NCBI RefSeq assembly: GCF_001542875.1
Contig: NZ_LMAF01000002.1
Location: 1,449,501-1,513,500, forward strand
Origin: Erythrobacter sp. YT30
GTDB taxonomy: Bacteria; Pseudomonadota; Alphaproteobacteria; Sphingomonadales; Sphingomonadaceae
Length of the DNA stretch: 64,000 bases
Direction of reading: 5' to 3'
Shown here: positions 1-8,088 of the stretch, one piece after another
Layout: every line of letters starts with the position of its first letter
How positions within the stretch are numbered: position 1 is the first letter of the stretch
Program-made: the position numbers and the translations under genes
The notes under the pieces: model-generated
Told to the model about the DNA's origin: nothing
The model's input: only the letters and a program-made list of their open reading frames with translations
The model's database searches: none

Positions 1-832
1 CATCGAGCCGCAGCATCACGCCGCGTTCGCCGAGTTTGGCCAGCATTTCATCGCCGTTTTCCGATCCATTCGCGCACTCGACCAGTGCGACCTGAAAATC
101 GATCAACCCCTCAAGGCCTGCATGGGCCGGTTGCAACAGCTTGCGGTTGAACATCCAACTGTCGCGCGGTCGCACCCAGCCGATCTTGTCCGGGGCAACG
201 CCCGCTTCAAGCAACCATACGCCCGTGTCCATCGCCGTCTTGCCGGCGCCGATGATAATGTAGTGATCGGGCAAATTCTCGGCGTGCTGCCATAAAGCTG
301 GAAGGTCTGCAGGCGTTGCGAACCGCGTTCCTGGCGCAATCTCAAAGCCGGGCGTGTGCGTTGTGGGCACAGATGTCTGAAAGAATGTGCCATCCACCAG
401 CTTGCGCCGGACTTTGATGGTCTGCTCTTCGCCCGACAGGATCCCTTTGACGCGGTGTTCGCCTTCATTGCCGCTCTCGTATGAGGTGAGCGGGTAATAG
501 GATACGCGACCGCTCGGGATCATGTGGTCCATCATCAGCTTGTGATAATAGGCAAGAATTTCTGCATGTTTCGCAAGGGGATACATGCCTTTATTGTGCC
601 CATGCGTATCGACACGGTCCGGGCACATTTCCATGGAAGCAACGCCGTATGTTGCGCTCGGTTGGTGCAGAGCGACAAAGGGATAGGCATCATTCCAGTG
701 CCCGCCGGGCCGCGCGTGCTTATCGACGATTGTGATGTGGCAATCAGGATCTTCTTCAAGGAGTGTATCAGCAAAGGCCAGGCCTACAGCGCCAGCGCCT
801 ATCACCAGATAATCGGTTTCCAGATCGGCCAT
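1..832 (-). CDS. FAD/NAD(P)-binding oxidoreductase, C-terminus cut by window edge
   Basis: Translating the minus strand from the ATG at 832 gives at least 277 uninterrupted residues running off the left edge. The N-terminus reads MADLETDYLVIGAGAVGL, a classic dinucleotide-binding GxGxxG fold. A PGGHW segment follows near residue 42, as in flavin monooxygenase-like proteins. A second Rossmann motif, IIGAGKTAMD, lies near residue 195. Two nucleotide-binding motifs suggest FAD plus NAD(P)H, as in flavoprotein monooxygenases or reductases. The start is supported by an AAGGAAGG ribosome-binding site about 10 bases upstream. The substrate cannot be told, and the C-terminus is outside the window. 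The only computed reading frames here were short fragments because the gene is truncated. Confidence 0.75.
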   Translation of the reverse strand, partial: MADLETDYLVIGAGAVGLAFADTLLEEDPDCHITIVDKHARPGGHWNDAYPFVALHQPSATYGVASMEMCPDRVDTHGHNKGMYPLAKHAEILAYYHKLMMDHMIPSGRVSYYPLTSYESGNEGEHRVKGILSGEEQTIKVRRKLVDGTFFQTSVPTTHTPGFEIAPGTRFATPADLPALWQHAENLPDHYIIIGAGKTAMDTGVWLLEAGVAPDKIGWVRPRDSWMFNRKLLQPAHAGLEGLIDFQVALVECANGSENGDEMLAKLGERGVMLRLD

Positions 833-900
833 ATCGCGTCTATCCTTCCTTGCGACGTGTTAGGCCGCGCTAATGCAAATAGCGCTTTGGGGGAAGTGAA

Positions 901-1572
901 ATGGATACGCGGATGCTGTTCGGTTTGGGCGCGGCGGCGATGATGACGGTTCTTCCCGCCTGTGCTGCTTCGGTCCAAGCCGATGGAGGTGAGACTGCGG
1001 CAGCGGTTGCACCTTCGCAGCTTGATGCTGCGCCAGCGAGTGCACCGTCGCCCAAGCCCTCCCCTCAACCGCCTGCACCAAGCGAGGTCACTCCGTCTCC
1101 CTATCCGGAATTGCGCGAGCTCACCGTTGTTCGCAGCAGCCGGACCGACACTCCTGAAACTGTGACCGTCGAAGCAGCGGAAATTCCTGCCGAGCCGACC
1201 AAAATTCTCGATCCGACCATGGCGGAAAGACTGTTCGGGAACACGGGAGTAACCCTGCAATGGATCAGCTGGGAGGAACGTGGTCCGACCTGGGTCGCGG
1301 TGGACGAAAATGGCTACTGGATGCTTTTAGGTGGTCAAGAAGGCACGGACGGCGGCAACCTCGATATTGAGGGTTTTATCACCGAGATCGGCCCTGACTA
1401 TTTCCTCTACGATGGCACCATCAAGATTACCGGCACACCAGATGAAGAGCGGCGCTGCAATGTCAGCAAAAGAGGATGGCGCTTTGCCATCACCCAGAAC
1501 CGCAAATATTGGCGGCTGCGCGATTTTAACTGGTGCGATGGGCTGACCGATTACGTCGATATCTACTTTTGA
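901..1572 (+). CDS. Putative lipoprotein, unknown function
   Basis: 223 residues. The N-terminus has a hydrophobic stretch ending in LPAC at about residues 18-21, which fits a lipoprotein signal, so the mature protein is probably anchored to a membrane. Residues 25-75 form an Ala/Pro/Ser-rich spacer. The C-terminal half is a compact region with many aromatic residues (GYWMLLGG, WRFAITQNRKYWRL) ending in DYVDIYF, which I do not recognise as a family. It is divergent from the flavoprotein at the left edge, about 70 bases apart, so they share an intergenic region. A GGGGGAAG ribosome-binding site precedes the ATG. No function can be assigned. Confidence 0.7.
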   Translation: MDTRMLFGLGAAAMMTVLPACAASVQADGGETAAAVAPSQLDAAPASAPSPKPSPQPPAPSEVTPSPYPELRELTVVRSSRTDTPETVTVEAAEIPAEPTKILDPTMAERLFGNTGVTLQWISWEERGPTWVAVDENGYWMLLGGQEGTDGGNLDIEGFITEIGPDYFLYDGTIKITGTPDEERRCNVSKRGWRFAITQNRKYWRLRDFNWCDGLTDYVDIYF

Positions 1573-1594
1573 TGGAGCGCAATGCGCCGATCCG

Positions 1595-2143
1595 TTACCG
1601 TGCGCGCATGACCATTCTATCGTTCTCAATCTCGACCTTGCCGATTTGCGAAAGATAGGATTGGCCAAGCAGCGAAATATCAAGGCCTTGCGGGATCACG
1701 ACCGCGTCGACATTTTGCCGCTCCATGCCGCCAATCTCAACCTGGCTGAGCGTGACCGGAACTCCGTACACCGCGCCGCTTGCGCCTGATCCGATATGGC
1801 GCACTTCGCTTTCGTCCCAATGGACACCCGCTGCCCGCGCGTCCCTACCGGTCAAGGCGATCACGCTTGCCCCGGTATCCACCAGCATACGCATGTTTGA
1901 TCCATCGATCGTGGCGTTGGCGTAGAAGTGTCCGTCTCGCTCTCGCGAAAGGATGTGCTCTCCGCCGAAGCCGCCTGAGCCGGAATTCGTGGCAAAAGTC
2001 TTGTTGCTTGACGCGGAGAAGGGCGAAGCGTTGGCTGTTTCAGTAGCGGGCTCAGAACCCGCGCTTTCGTCGTCTCCGAAAGGGACGATAAGCACGGCAA
2101 AACCGCAAATGACTGCCGCAAAGATGATGGTTCGTTGTAGCAT
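1595..2143 (-). CDS. Retropepsin-like aspartic protease (clan AA, TIGR02281 type), membrane anchored
   Basis: 182 residues. The N-terminus (MLQRTIIFAAVICGFAVLIV) is an uncleaved signal or membrane anchor, then a Ser/Ala-rich linker, then a single pepsin/retropepsin half-domain. The catalytic motif is MLVDTGASVIALT, where the Asp of DTGAS is the active-site residue. Such proteins dimerise to build one active site and act in the periplasm or on the membrane surface; their substrates in bacteria are mostly unknown. I chose the ATG at 2143 because the hydrophobic anchor begins there. A longer open frame runs upstream to 2386, but it overlaps the next gene and has no coding character. Confidence 0.82.
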   Translation of the reverse strand: MLQRTIIFAAVICGFAVLIVPFGDDESAGSEPATETANASPFSASSNKTFATNSGSGGFGGEHILSRERDGHFYANATIDGSNMRMLVDTGASVIALTGRDARAAGVHWDESEVRHIGSGASGAVYGVPVTLSQVEIGGMERQNVDAVVIPQGLDISLLGQSYLSQIGKVEIENDRMVMRAR

Positions 2144-2171
2144 CGTGTCCCTCGAGCTTAGCGCACGATAC

Positions 2172-3092
2172 TTAAAGCTCCCTAAAGGGATGGCTAACCT
2201 GATTTTTTTTGGGCACTGGCGGCGCGAAATCGGCATTGCGCGCTGCCATGGTGAGCATGGATCGGGCGTGGCGCGCGGCGACTTCGTGTTGATCGCCATA
2301 TCCGCCGCCCAGAGCCGATGCGATCGGCAGCCCGCGCGAGCGCGCGGCTTCCAAAACGTAAGTATCGCGCCGTTCCAGTCCCTCATCGCTCAGCGCAAGC
2401 CGGCCTAGCTTGTCGTCATTATGAGGATCGACGCCAGCTTGATAGAGCACAAGGTCCGGTGCGAATTCAGTAAGAATGCGGGGAATGTTGCGATCTAACG
2501 CCTCGATATAGCCATCATCATCTAGGCCATCTGGCAGCGCGATATCGAGATTTGATCTGGCTTTACGCACCGGGAAGTTCTTTTCTGCATGCATTGAAAG
2601 CGTGAAGATATCCTCGCGTCCCGCCGTGAGGCTGGCAGTGCCGTCGCCCTGGTGCACATCGCAATCAATAATCAGGATGCGGCGCGCATCGCCTTCAGCA
2701 ATGAGGCGATTGGATGCGACGGCCAGATCATTGAACACGCAGTATCCCGCACCGGTGTCAGCTAGCGCGTGATGGCTGCCTGCAGCAGAATTTGCTGCAT
2801 AGCCATGCCGCAGGGCGAGCTGGGCAGCGAGCCAGGTGCCCCCATTGGTGTGGCGAACCCGGTCTCTGATGCGCTCTGTCACCGGAAAGCCGATGCGGCG
2901 CTCCTTTTCGCGCGGCACCTGAGCCCGGAACACTTCATCGACGTAGGTGGGATCGTGCACCGCTTCGAGCCATTCGCGCGGCATCGCTTCTGGTGCGTGT
3001 TCGGTGATGAGAGCGCCGGATGAGCGCAATTGCTCCATCACGAGGTAGTATTTATCGAACCGAAAAGTGCCCCGCGTTGGCTGCGGCGCCAT
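2172..3092 (-). CDS. Histone deacetylase-family zinc hydrolase
   Basis: At least 306 residues. It belongs to the arginase/deacetylase fold of class II HDAC-like bacterial proteins. Visible active-site features are the HH pair in GSHHALADTGAGYCVFND, the zinc-binding DCDVHQGDGT (Asp and His ligands), the second zinc Asp in YQAGVDPHNDDKLG, and GGGYG near the C-terminus. Bacterial members deacetylate small amines or polyamines, or act on unknown acyl-lysine substrates. The first ATG in frame is at 3092, but the typical N-terminal strand (LHVVHHADY) is encoded just upstream. In that stretch the only start-like codon is CTG at 3122, three bases after the stop of the thioredoxin-like gene. Translation may therefore begin at CTG. 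It lies downstream of ispG and the thioredoxin gene in the same direction. Confidence 0.85.
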   Translation of the reverse strand: MAPQPTRGTFRFDKYYLVMEQLRSSGALITEHAPEAMPREWLEAVHDPTYVDEVFRAQVPREKERRIGFPVTERIRDRVRHTNGGTWLAAQLALRHGYAANSAAGSHHALADTGAGYCVFNDLAVASNRLIAEGDARRILIIDCDVHQGDGTASLTAGREDIFTLSMHAEKNFPVRKARSNLDIALPDGLDDDGYIEALDRNIPRILTEFAPDLVLYQAGVDPHNDDKLGRLALSDEGLERRDTYVLEAARSRGLPIASALGGGYGDQHEVAARHARSMLTMAARNADFAPPVPKKNQVSHPFREL

Positions 3093-3125
3093 GTAATCAG
3101 CGTGGTGGACGACGTGGAGCAGAGC

Positions 3126-3635
3126 TTATGCCGCCTTGTCCGCGAGCATGGCGAGCTCATCGTAAATCGCGTCTTCCTCGCGGCTTGCAGCGTTCCGCCA
3201 GGTGCTCGCGGTGTCAGCGTTCAGGAGCATGCCGTCAGCACTCAGCACCAGCACGCTCGGCGTTCCGGGCAGATCTTGGAGCCCGAAGCGCTTTGCCAAT
3301 TCGAGATTATGACCATCGCCGCTTTGAGGCATGCCTACATTGACGAAGACCAATTCGTATTTTGCGTCGATTAAGGCTTCGAACCGATCAGTTGCCAGCC
3401 ACCCTGCCAAAGCGCGGCTGTCGTGGCACCAGTTCGCGCCCATCACCAATAGGACGCGCTTGTTGGCCTTCGCCGCACGGGCGAGGGCGGCATCGACATT
3501 GGCGCTCGCATTGGGCGAAACCACATAGGATTCTGCTTCGGGATAATCGTGGGCAGGCGATGCCATGCCGGTCAGCGCAACGCCTCCTGCCAGAATGAAC
3601 GCCGCGAACACTCCGCTCAATAGGGCTTTGATCAC
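3126..3635 (-). CDS. Secreted thioredoxin-fold protein with a single active-site cysteine
   Basis: 169 residues. Residues 1-25 form a signal peptide or anchor ([20 protein letters not shown]). The thioredoxin fold is recognisable from [15 protein letters not shown], in the place of the usual WCxxC, and the cis-proline strand GTPSVLVL. Only the first cysteine is present (WCHDS), so it cannot form the normal dithiol. This suggests a reductase- or peroxiredoxin-like or purely binding role at the cell surface or periplasm. It overlaps ispG by four bases (ATGA), so translation of the two is probably coupled. Its partner is unknown. Confidence 0.75.
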   Translation of the reverse strand: MIKALLSGVFAAFILAGGVALTGMASPAHDYPEAESYVVSPNASANVDAALARAAKANKRVLLVMGANWCHDSRALAGWLATDRFEALIDAKYELVFVNVGMPQSGDGHNLELAKRFGLQDLPGTPSVLVLSADGMLLNADTASTWRNAASREEDAIYDELAMLADKAA

Positions 3636-4792
3636 TCAGCTGCTTCCGTGGCCGCTTCCGCGGCGTGTGGGTCAAATGCCACTTCGTCACCCGCTTCGAT
3701 CTTGGCGGCTTTTTCTTCAACCAGCTTTACGATGTGATCGAGCATGGCTTCATCATCGATTGCGTGTGCTTTCATGCCGGAGAGGTAAACCATGTGCTTG
3801 CCATTACCGCCGCCGGTGAGGCCGATGTCGGTTTCGCGCGCTTCGCCCGGGCCATTGACGACACAGCCAAGGACCGAAAGCGACATGGGCGTCTTGATGT
3901 GCTCAAGCCGCTTTTCCAGCGTTTCAACCGTACGGATCACGTCAAAACCCTGACGCGAGCAGCTGGGGCAGGAAACAACACGAACTCCGCGTGTGCGCAG
4001 GCCCAATGCCTTGAGCATCTCGTATCCGACTTTCACCTCTTCCTCAGGTTCAGCTGAAAGCGAAACGCGGATTGTGTCGCCAATGCCTGCCCAAAGAAGC
4101 GAGCCCATACCGATCGAGGATTTGACAGTCCCGCCGATCAATCCGCCAGCCTCGGTAATGCCGAGGTGGAGTGGGCAATCCACTGCGTCGGCAAGCCCAT
4201 GATAGGCAGCGACGGCTAGGAACACATCGGAGGCTTTGACTGCCACCTTGAATTCGTGAAAGTCGTGATCCTGTAAAAGCTTGATATGATCCAATGCGCT
4301 CTCAATAAGCGCTTCGGGGCAAGGCTCACCGTATTTTTCGAGAAGGTCTTTCTCAAGGCTGCCTGCATTCACTCCGATCCGGATCGCGCAGCCATTGGCT
4401 TTCGCTGCGCGCACCACTTCGGCCACGCGTTCAGCAGAGCCGATATTGCCGGGATTGATGCGAAGACACGCCGCGCCGCCATCGGCAGCCTCAAGAGCGC
4501 GTTTATAATGAAAGTGGATGTCGGCAACGACCGGGATATTGGCCGCGCGGGTGATCAACGGGAAGGCAGCGGTTGCCTCTTCAGTCGGGCATGACACGCG
4601 AATGATATCACAGCCGACCTCTTCGCAACGTCGGATCTGATCGATCGTTGCCGCTGCGTCTTCTGTAGGGGTGTTGGTCATGGTTTGGACGGTGATGGGT
4701 GCATCGCCGCCAACGGGCACATCGCCCACCATGATCTGACGGCAGTGCCGCCTTTCGATATCGCGCCAGGGTCTCACAGACATGGCGTCCAT
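3632..4792 (-). CDS. ispG: 4-hydroxy-3-methylbut-2-enyl diphosphate synthase (flavodoxin type)
   Basis: 386 residues, the expected size for the bacterial enzyme. It catalyses the penultimate step of the MEP isoprenoid pathway, converting MEcPP to HMBPP with a [4Fe-4S] cluster. The N-terminal TIM barrel is recognisable from the substrate-binding stretch beginning [20 protein letters not shown]. The C-terminal cluster domain has the cysteines in [13 protein letters not shown] and the conserved [20 protein letters not shown]. The C-terminus carries an Ala/Glu tail. It is the first gene of a leftward group with the thioredoxin-like and HDAC-like genes. The start is the ATG at 4792; an alternative methionine lies three codons in. 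Confidence 0.97.
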   Translation of the reverse strand: MDAMSVRPWRDIERRHCRQIMVGDVPVGGDAPITVQTMTNTPTEDAAATIDQIRRCEEVGCDIIRVSCPTEEATAAFPLITRAANIPVVADIHFHYKRALEAADGGAACLRINPGNIGSAERVAEVVRAAKANGCAIRIGVNAGSLEKDLLEKYGEPCPEALIESALDHIKLLQDHDFHEFKVAVKASDVFLAVAAYHGLADAVDCPLHLGITEAGGLIGGTVKSSIGMGSLLWAGIGDTIRVSLSAEPEEEVKVGYEMLKALGLRTRGVRVVSCPSCSRQGFDVIRTVETLEKRLEHIKTPMSLSVLGCVVNGPGEARETDIGLTGGGNGKHMVYLSGMKAHAIDDEAMLDHIVKLVEEKAAKIEAGDEVAFDPHAAEAATEAAE

Positions 4793-4865
4793 ATAGTCGC
4801 GTCAAAGTGAAGGGGCAATGACATGCGTTAAGCCGCTGCCCCTTGCTCAGATTCAGTGTTCGAAA

Positions 4866-5528
4866 TTACCAACGGATCAGAGGCGGGACCACGATACGTG
4901 CGACCAGTGCTGATATCAGAACCGGTGCAACATGCACGATGCCGACATGGCCGACCCCATCAAGCGGGCAGGTAATGCCATAGGCAAGCGATCCGAACGC
5001 ACCTGCAGATAGGCCAGTCAGCCAAGCAGAACGTTCAATCGATACGGGCGCTCCGCGGCGCAGCCACACAATCGCAGCAAGGCCCACTAGGACAGATGCG
5101 CAAAGGCCGTACGCTGCGCATTCCCAATAGGACACGGCAGGGTCAGCAAAGCTGGTCGCATGATCGTGACCAGCTTCGACCGACAGCAGGGTGATAAGCG
5201 CAGCGATTGGCATCACGGCCAGCATTGCAGCGCTCCAGAAAGGGGCATTCCCGCGCGTTCCAACACGAGGCAGAGCGCCGCCGACCAGTCCGACCATGCT
5301 CGCGCTTCCCAGAACCGCAAGAAGCCCATTGGTGATCCAGAAAAACGCCGATGCCTCACCGTTCAGCATCCCCGGCCAAAACTCAAAGATCGCAATCGAT
5401 GCGAGCGCTGCTGCAAGGGTCGCAAACACAATCAGCAGCATACCATCGCGCGGCTTGACCCGAGCTACCGGGGTCAAATCGTCGCTCAAGGCAGCGATCA
5501 GGTCTGCGCGGTTCGAATACTTTTCCAT
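4866..5528 (-). CDS. nrsF: Anti-sigma factor NrsF (DUF1109), partner of SigF
   Basis: 220 residues with six hydrophobic segments spread from about residue 30 to the end, matching the DUF1109/NrsF family of integral membrane anti-sigma factors. In Caulobacter the homologue holds ECF sigma factor SigF and releases it on chromate, cadmium or copper stress, using conserved cysteines. Cysteines are visible in YWECAAYGLC and ITCPLDG. I chose MEKYSNRADL at 5528, one base after the sigma-factor stop and behind a GAGGAAG ribosome-binding site. The six-codon longer start lies inside sigF. Its position directly after the sigma gene is the typical sigma/anti-sigma order. Confidence 0.88.
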   Translation of the reverse strand: MEKYSNRADLIAALSDDLTPVARVKPRDGMLLIVFATLAAALASIAIFEFWPGMLNGEASAFFWITNGLLAVLGSASMVGLVGGALPRVGTRGNAPFWSAAMLAVMPIAALITLLSVEAGHDHATSFADPAVSYWECAAYGLCASVLVGLAAIVWLRRGAPVSIERSAWLTGLSAGAFGSLAYGITCPLDGVGHVGIVHVAPVLISALVARIVVPPLIRW

Positions 5529-5529
5529 T

Positions 5530-6060
5530 TTACTCAGCTTCCTCAACCAGCGTGGCCAGCTTTTTAAGGCCGCGATGGATATTAACTTTTACCAGGCTTT
5601 CGCTCTGCCCGGTCTTTTCGGCGGCTTCGCGGATCGAGAGCCCGCCGATTTTCACCATTTCGATCACTTCAGCCTGCTTTTCCGGGATTTGAACAAACAG
5701 CCGATCAAGGCTGATGCGCGCCAGGACAACATCTTCTTCGCTGTCATCTACGGCGTCGTCTTCCATCAGTTCCTTGGCATCGTGCTTGTACACTTTGCGC
5801 AGGTGATCCACCCAGCGATAGCGCGCAATGGCTGAAAGCCATGGGAGAAAAGCTCTTGCTGGATCCCATGTCGCGCGCTTGGTGTAGAACGCAATGAGCA
5901 CTTCCTGCACCAGATCATCGATCTGATGCGGCGGGACCCGGCGGCGAAAATACCGCTCAAGCCACACCCCTACCTCGGTAAGCAACACGTTGGCGGCAGC
6001 TTTATCGCCGTCCTGTGCTGCCACCATGAGGCGGGAAAAAGTGGGTTCGTCAGCGATCAT
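5530..6060 (-). CDS. sigF: ECF sigma factor SigF (ECF16-like), metal/oxidative stress
   Basis: 176 residues. Region 2 is visible as QIDDLVQEVLIAFYTKRATW followed by FLPWLSAIARYRWVDHLRK. Region 4 is an HTH around GGLSIREAAEKTGQSESLVKV. It lacks any extra N- or C-terminal domain. Adjacency to a DUF1109 anti-sigma protein places it in the ECF16/SigF group of alphaproteobacteria. In Caulobacter SigF controls small operons encoding bufferin-type copper-binding peptides and their modification enzymes. Exactly such genes follow here (doxX, bufA, bufB, bufC), and both divergent promoters match its motif. That makes autoregulation of this locus likely. Confidence 0.9.
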   Translation of the reverse strand: MIADEPTFSRLMVAAQDGDKAAANVLLTEVGVWLERYFRRRVPPHQIDDLVQEVLIAFYTKRATWDPARAFLPWLSAIARYRWVDHLRKVYKHDAKELMEDDAVDDSEEDVVLARISLDRLFVQIPEKQAEVIEMVKIGGLSIREAAEKTGQSESLVKVNIHRGLKKLATLVEEAE

Positions 6061-6072
6061 CTTGGTGCAATC

Positions 6073-6546
6073 TTATGCAGACTTCGCAGGGAACAGTCGA
6101 TCGGTTACGCGATCAAGCGCAAACAGACCACCGCCGCGAGAGATCAGGACCAGTGCCAAAGCGATCGGAGTGATTGCCCAGCCCCAGAAGTGATCACCGG
6201 TGGGGAATACAAAGAACTGGATCACCAAAGTCATGATCATCAGCGACACCGCAGAAAAGCGGGTGAACAGGCCGACGAACAGCAAGAGGGGGAACGCAAA
6301 TTCTGCGTATGTGGCCATCGGAACGGCAAGATCGGTGGGGATTGGCAGACCCGAAAACTCGTTTTCAAAGATGAAATACTGCGTCTCATCGATTTCAAGC
6401 AAGGTGCCTTCGACAACCTTGGTCTTGTAGGAACGCCAGAAAACCAATGCGAGCGCGATGCGCGCTAGCAAGAGCCCGACGCTTTCCATGAATGTGCCCG
6501 ACAAAAAGCCGACCAATCCGCGATACATTGAAACGATACTGTTCAT
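6073..6546 (-). CDS. DoxX-family membrane protein of the bufferin locus (BufD-like)
   Basis: 157 residues with about four transmembrane segments (residues about 10-30, 70-95, 95-115, 120-140) and the DoxX signature GLLLARIALALVFWRS near the N-terminus. DoxX proteins are quinone-associated membrane subunits and frequently accompany bufferin gene clusters, where they are called BufD. A strong GGAGG ribosome-binding site sits seven bases before the ATG. It lies between bufA and sigF in the same direction, so it is probably co-transcribed from the promoter in front of bufA. The exact biochemical role is unknown. Confidence 0.82.
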   Translation of the reverse strand: MNSIVSMYRGLVGFLSGTFMESVGLLLARIALALVFWRSYKTKVVEGTLLEIDETQYFIFENEFSGLPIPTDLAVPMATYAEFAFPLLLFVGLFTRFSAVSLMIMTLVIQFFVFPTGDHFWGWAITPIALALVLISRGGGLFALDRVTDRLFPAKSA

Positions 6547-6620
6547 TGAAACCTCCTAGTCGAGCGGGGCGGCGATGCTTTTTTGTGCCTGAACATCGCC
6601 GCCGATGCTCTCATTCTTGA

Positions 6621-6905
6621 TTACCGTTTGATCGGCTTCAAAGAGCCGTTGCCTTTGGGCGTTTTGATCTTCATGCAGCTGCCTTTATCGACATATTTCC
6701 AGGCATTGCCCTGATAGTCTTTGGTCGATGTGCCAGCACAGCTTGTGCCCGGACCAGCGGCGCAATCATTCTTGCCTGCCTTGGCTACGCCGTAACACTT
6801 CTCTTTCGCGCCTTGGGCTGCGACAGGGGTTGTGGCGAGGCCTGCTGCGATACCTGCGGTAAGGGCAAGGCCAGCAAAATTAGCGATAGTCTTCGTGTTC
6901 ATCAT
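6621..6905 (-). CDS. bufA: Bufferin-type RiPP precursor (DUF2282 family)
   Basis: 94 residues. A signal peptide covers about residues 1-30 ([20 protein letters not shown]). The mature part has four cysteines at 37, 48, 56 and 77 in the DUF2282 pattern [14 protein letters not shown] and [20 protein letters not shown]. Members of this family (bufferin 1) are peptides whose central cysteines are modified by a DUF692 iron enzyme, and which bind copper in the periplasm. The two possible starts are at 6905 and 6902; spacing from GGAGA favours 6902. Unusually, the modification genes lie on the opposite strand across a shared 310-base regulatory region rather than downstream. Confidence 0.88.
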   Translation of the reverse strand: MMNTKTIANFAGLALTAGIAAGLATTPVAAQGAKEKCYGVAKAGKNDCAAGPGTSCAGTSTKDYQGNAWKYVDKGSCMKIKTPKGNGSLKPIKR

Positions 6906-6961
6906 TGGTCTCCAAAACTCTTTTCAGCGTACCCGGCGAGATAGCCGGTGCTGACTGGCCA

Positions 6962-6987
6962 TTCGCTGGGCTATGGCGAGCGGTTAC
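6962..6987 (-). promoter_or_regulatory. SigF-type promoter of bufA-doxX-sigF-nrsF
   Basis: Read on the minus strand: GTAACC at 6987-6982, a spacer of exactly 16 bases, then CGAA at 6965-6962. As I recall it, this is the motif described for Caulobacter SigF promoters (GTAACC-N16-CGAA). The -10 element lies about 55 bases upstream of the bufA start. The assignment to SigF is inferred from motif and locus. Confidence 0.75.
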
Positions 6988-7090
6988 AATTCGAGCACAT
7001 TTTTTTGATTTGCTGCACGATCAGGCGTGGCCGTGATCGCGTACAATGCGCAGCGTGATCTGCTGCATCCCCTCCCTTCTTGTGCGCACT

Positions 7091-7116
7091 GTAACGCGTT
7101 GAGGTGAAATGCCGAA
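7091..7116 (+). promoter_or_regulatory. SigF-type promoter of bufB-bufC
   Basis: On the plus strand GTAACG at 7091-7096 is followed after exactly 16 bases by CGAA at 7113-7116, about 100 bases before the bufB start. It differs from the divergent motif by one base in the -35 element. The pair of motifs explains how one sigma factor could switch on both halves of the locus together. The rest of the intergenic region (6906-7215) shows no other gene. Confidence 0.7.
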
Positions 7117-7215
7117 ATGCCTTTTGCGAAGCGCGAATAGCTGCCGAGCGACAATGGCCAAAATCGCAGTTCACTTTGCAAAGAATTTTGCCAAGAATGC
7201 TGATAGGAACACGTT

Positions 7216-8088
7216 ATGAAACAACAATCGAATGAGATCGATGTCTTTGGCGGGTTCGGCCTTGGCTTTCGATCTGCGCACTATTCCGATTTTCTCGACG
7301 CGCCCGAAGAAGAGCGGGTGCCGGTCGATTTTCTCGAAGTCATCAGCGAAAATTACATGATTGATGGCGGTCGGCAGCTGCGCATTCTGGAACAGGCGCG
7401 CGCGCTCTATCCGGTGATTTTGCACGGGGTCTCAATGTCGATTGGTTCGGCTGACGGATTGAACCGCGAATACCTTACCCGGCTGCGCGCATTGGCAGAC
7501 CGTATTGAGCCGCTATGGGTGTCTGATCACCTATGCTGGACGCGGACGAGCGCGCATAACAGCCACGATCTTTTGCCCATGCCGCTTAGCGAGCAGGCAT
7601 TGCAGGTGGTTTGCGACAATATCGATGCTGCGCAGGAAGCGCTGGGCCGCGCGATGCTGTTTGAAAACCCCTCAAGCTACCTCACCTTTCCGGGAGATGA
7701 GATGAGTGAGTGGGAATTCTTGAGCGAAATGGCGCGCCGGACAGGGTGCTATCTGCTGCTTGACGTGAACAACATCTATGTCTCTGCGCAAAATCACGGC
7801 TTTTCCGCGCATGATTATCTTAAGGGCCTACCGCTTGATCGCGTGCGGCAGATCCATCTCGCGGGGCATGATCCAGCAACGCCAGAGCGTGATATCATCA
7901 TCGACACGCACGATCGCGAGGTTTGCGACGATGTTTGGGCGCTTTATGCTGATGCCATCGCAATGCTCCCGGGGCCCGTTGCAACGATGATCGAGCGGGA
8001 CGACAACATCCCCCCGCTTTCCGAGCTTCTCAGCGAATTGGACCGCGCTCGCGGGATTGCCCGCGAAAGCTTGCTGGAGCCAGCGTGA
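7216..8088 (+). CDS. bufB: Multinuclear non-heme iron oxidase (MNIO, DUF692), bufferin maturase
   Basis: 290 residues, full length for the DUF692 family. The TIM-barrel metal ligands are recognisable: FLEVISENYM, HGVSMSIGS, WVSDHLCW, FENPSSYL, LLLDVNNIYV, IHLAGHD and DTHDREV. MNIO enzymes oxidise cysteines of peptide precursors, here the bufferin, into sulfur heterocycles together with a DUF2063 partner. The gene starts 310 bases from the divergent precursor gene bufA and overlaps bufC by four bases (GTGA). The preceding GTAACG-N16-CGAA motif suggests SigF control. The cytoplasmic location follows from the lack of a signal peptide. Confidence 0.93.
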   Translation: MKQQSNEIDVFGGFGLGFRSAHYSDFLDAPEEERVPVDFLEVISENYMIDGGRQLRILEQARALYPVILHGVSMSIGSADGLNREYLTRLRALADRIEPLWVSDHLCWTRTSAHNSHDLLPMPLSEQALQVVCDNIDAAQEALGRAMLFENPSSYLTFPGDEMSEWEFLSEMARRTGCYLLLDVNNIYVSAQNHGFSAHDYLKGLPLDRVRQIHLAGHDPATPERDIIIDTHDREVCDDVWALYADAIAMLPGPVATMIERDDNIPPLSELLSELDRARGIARESLLEPA

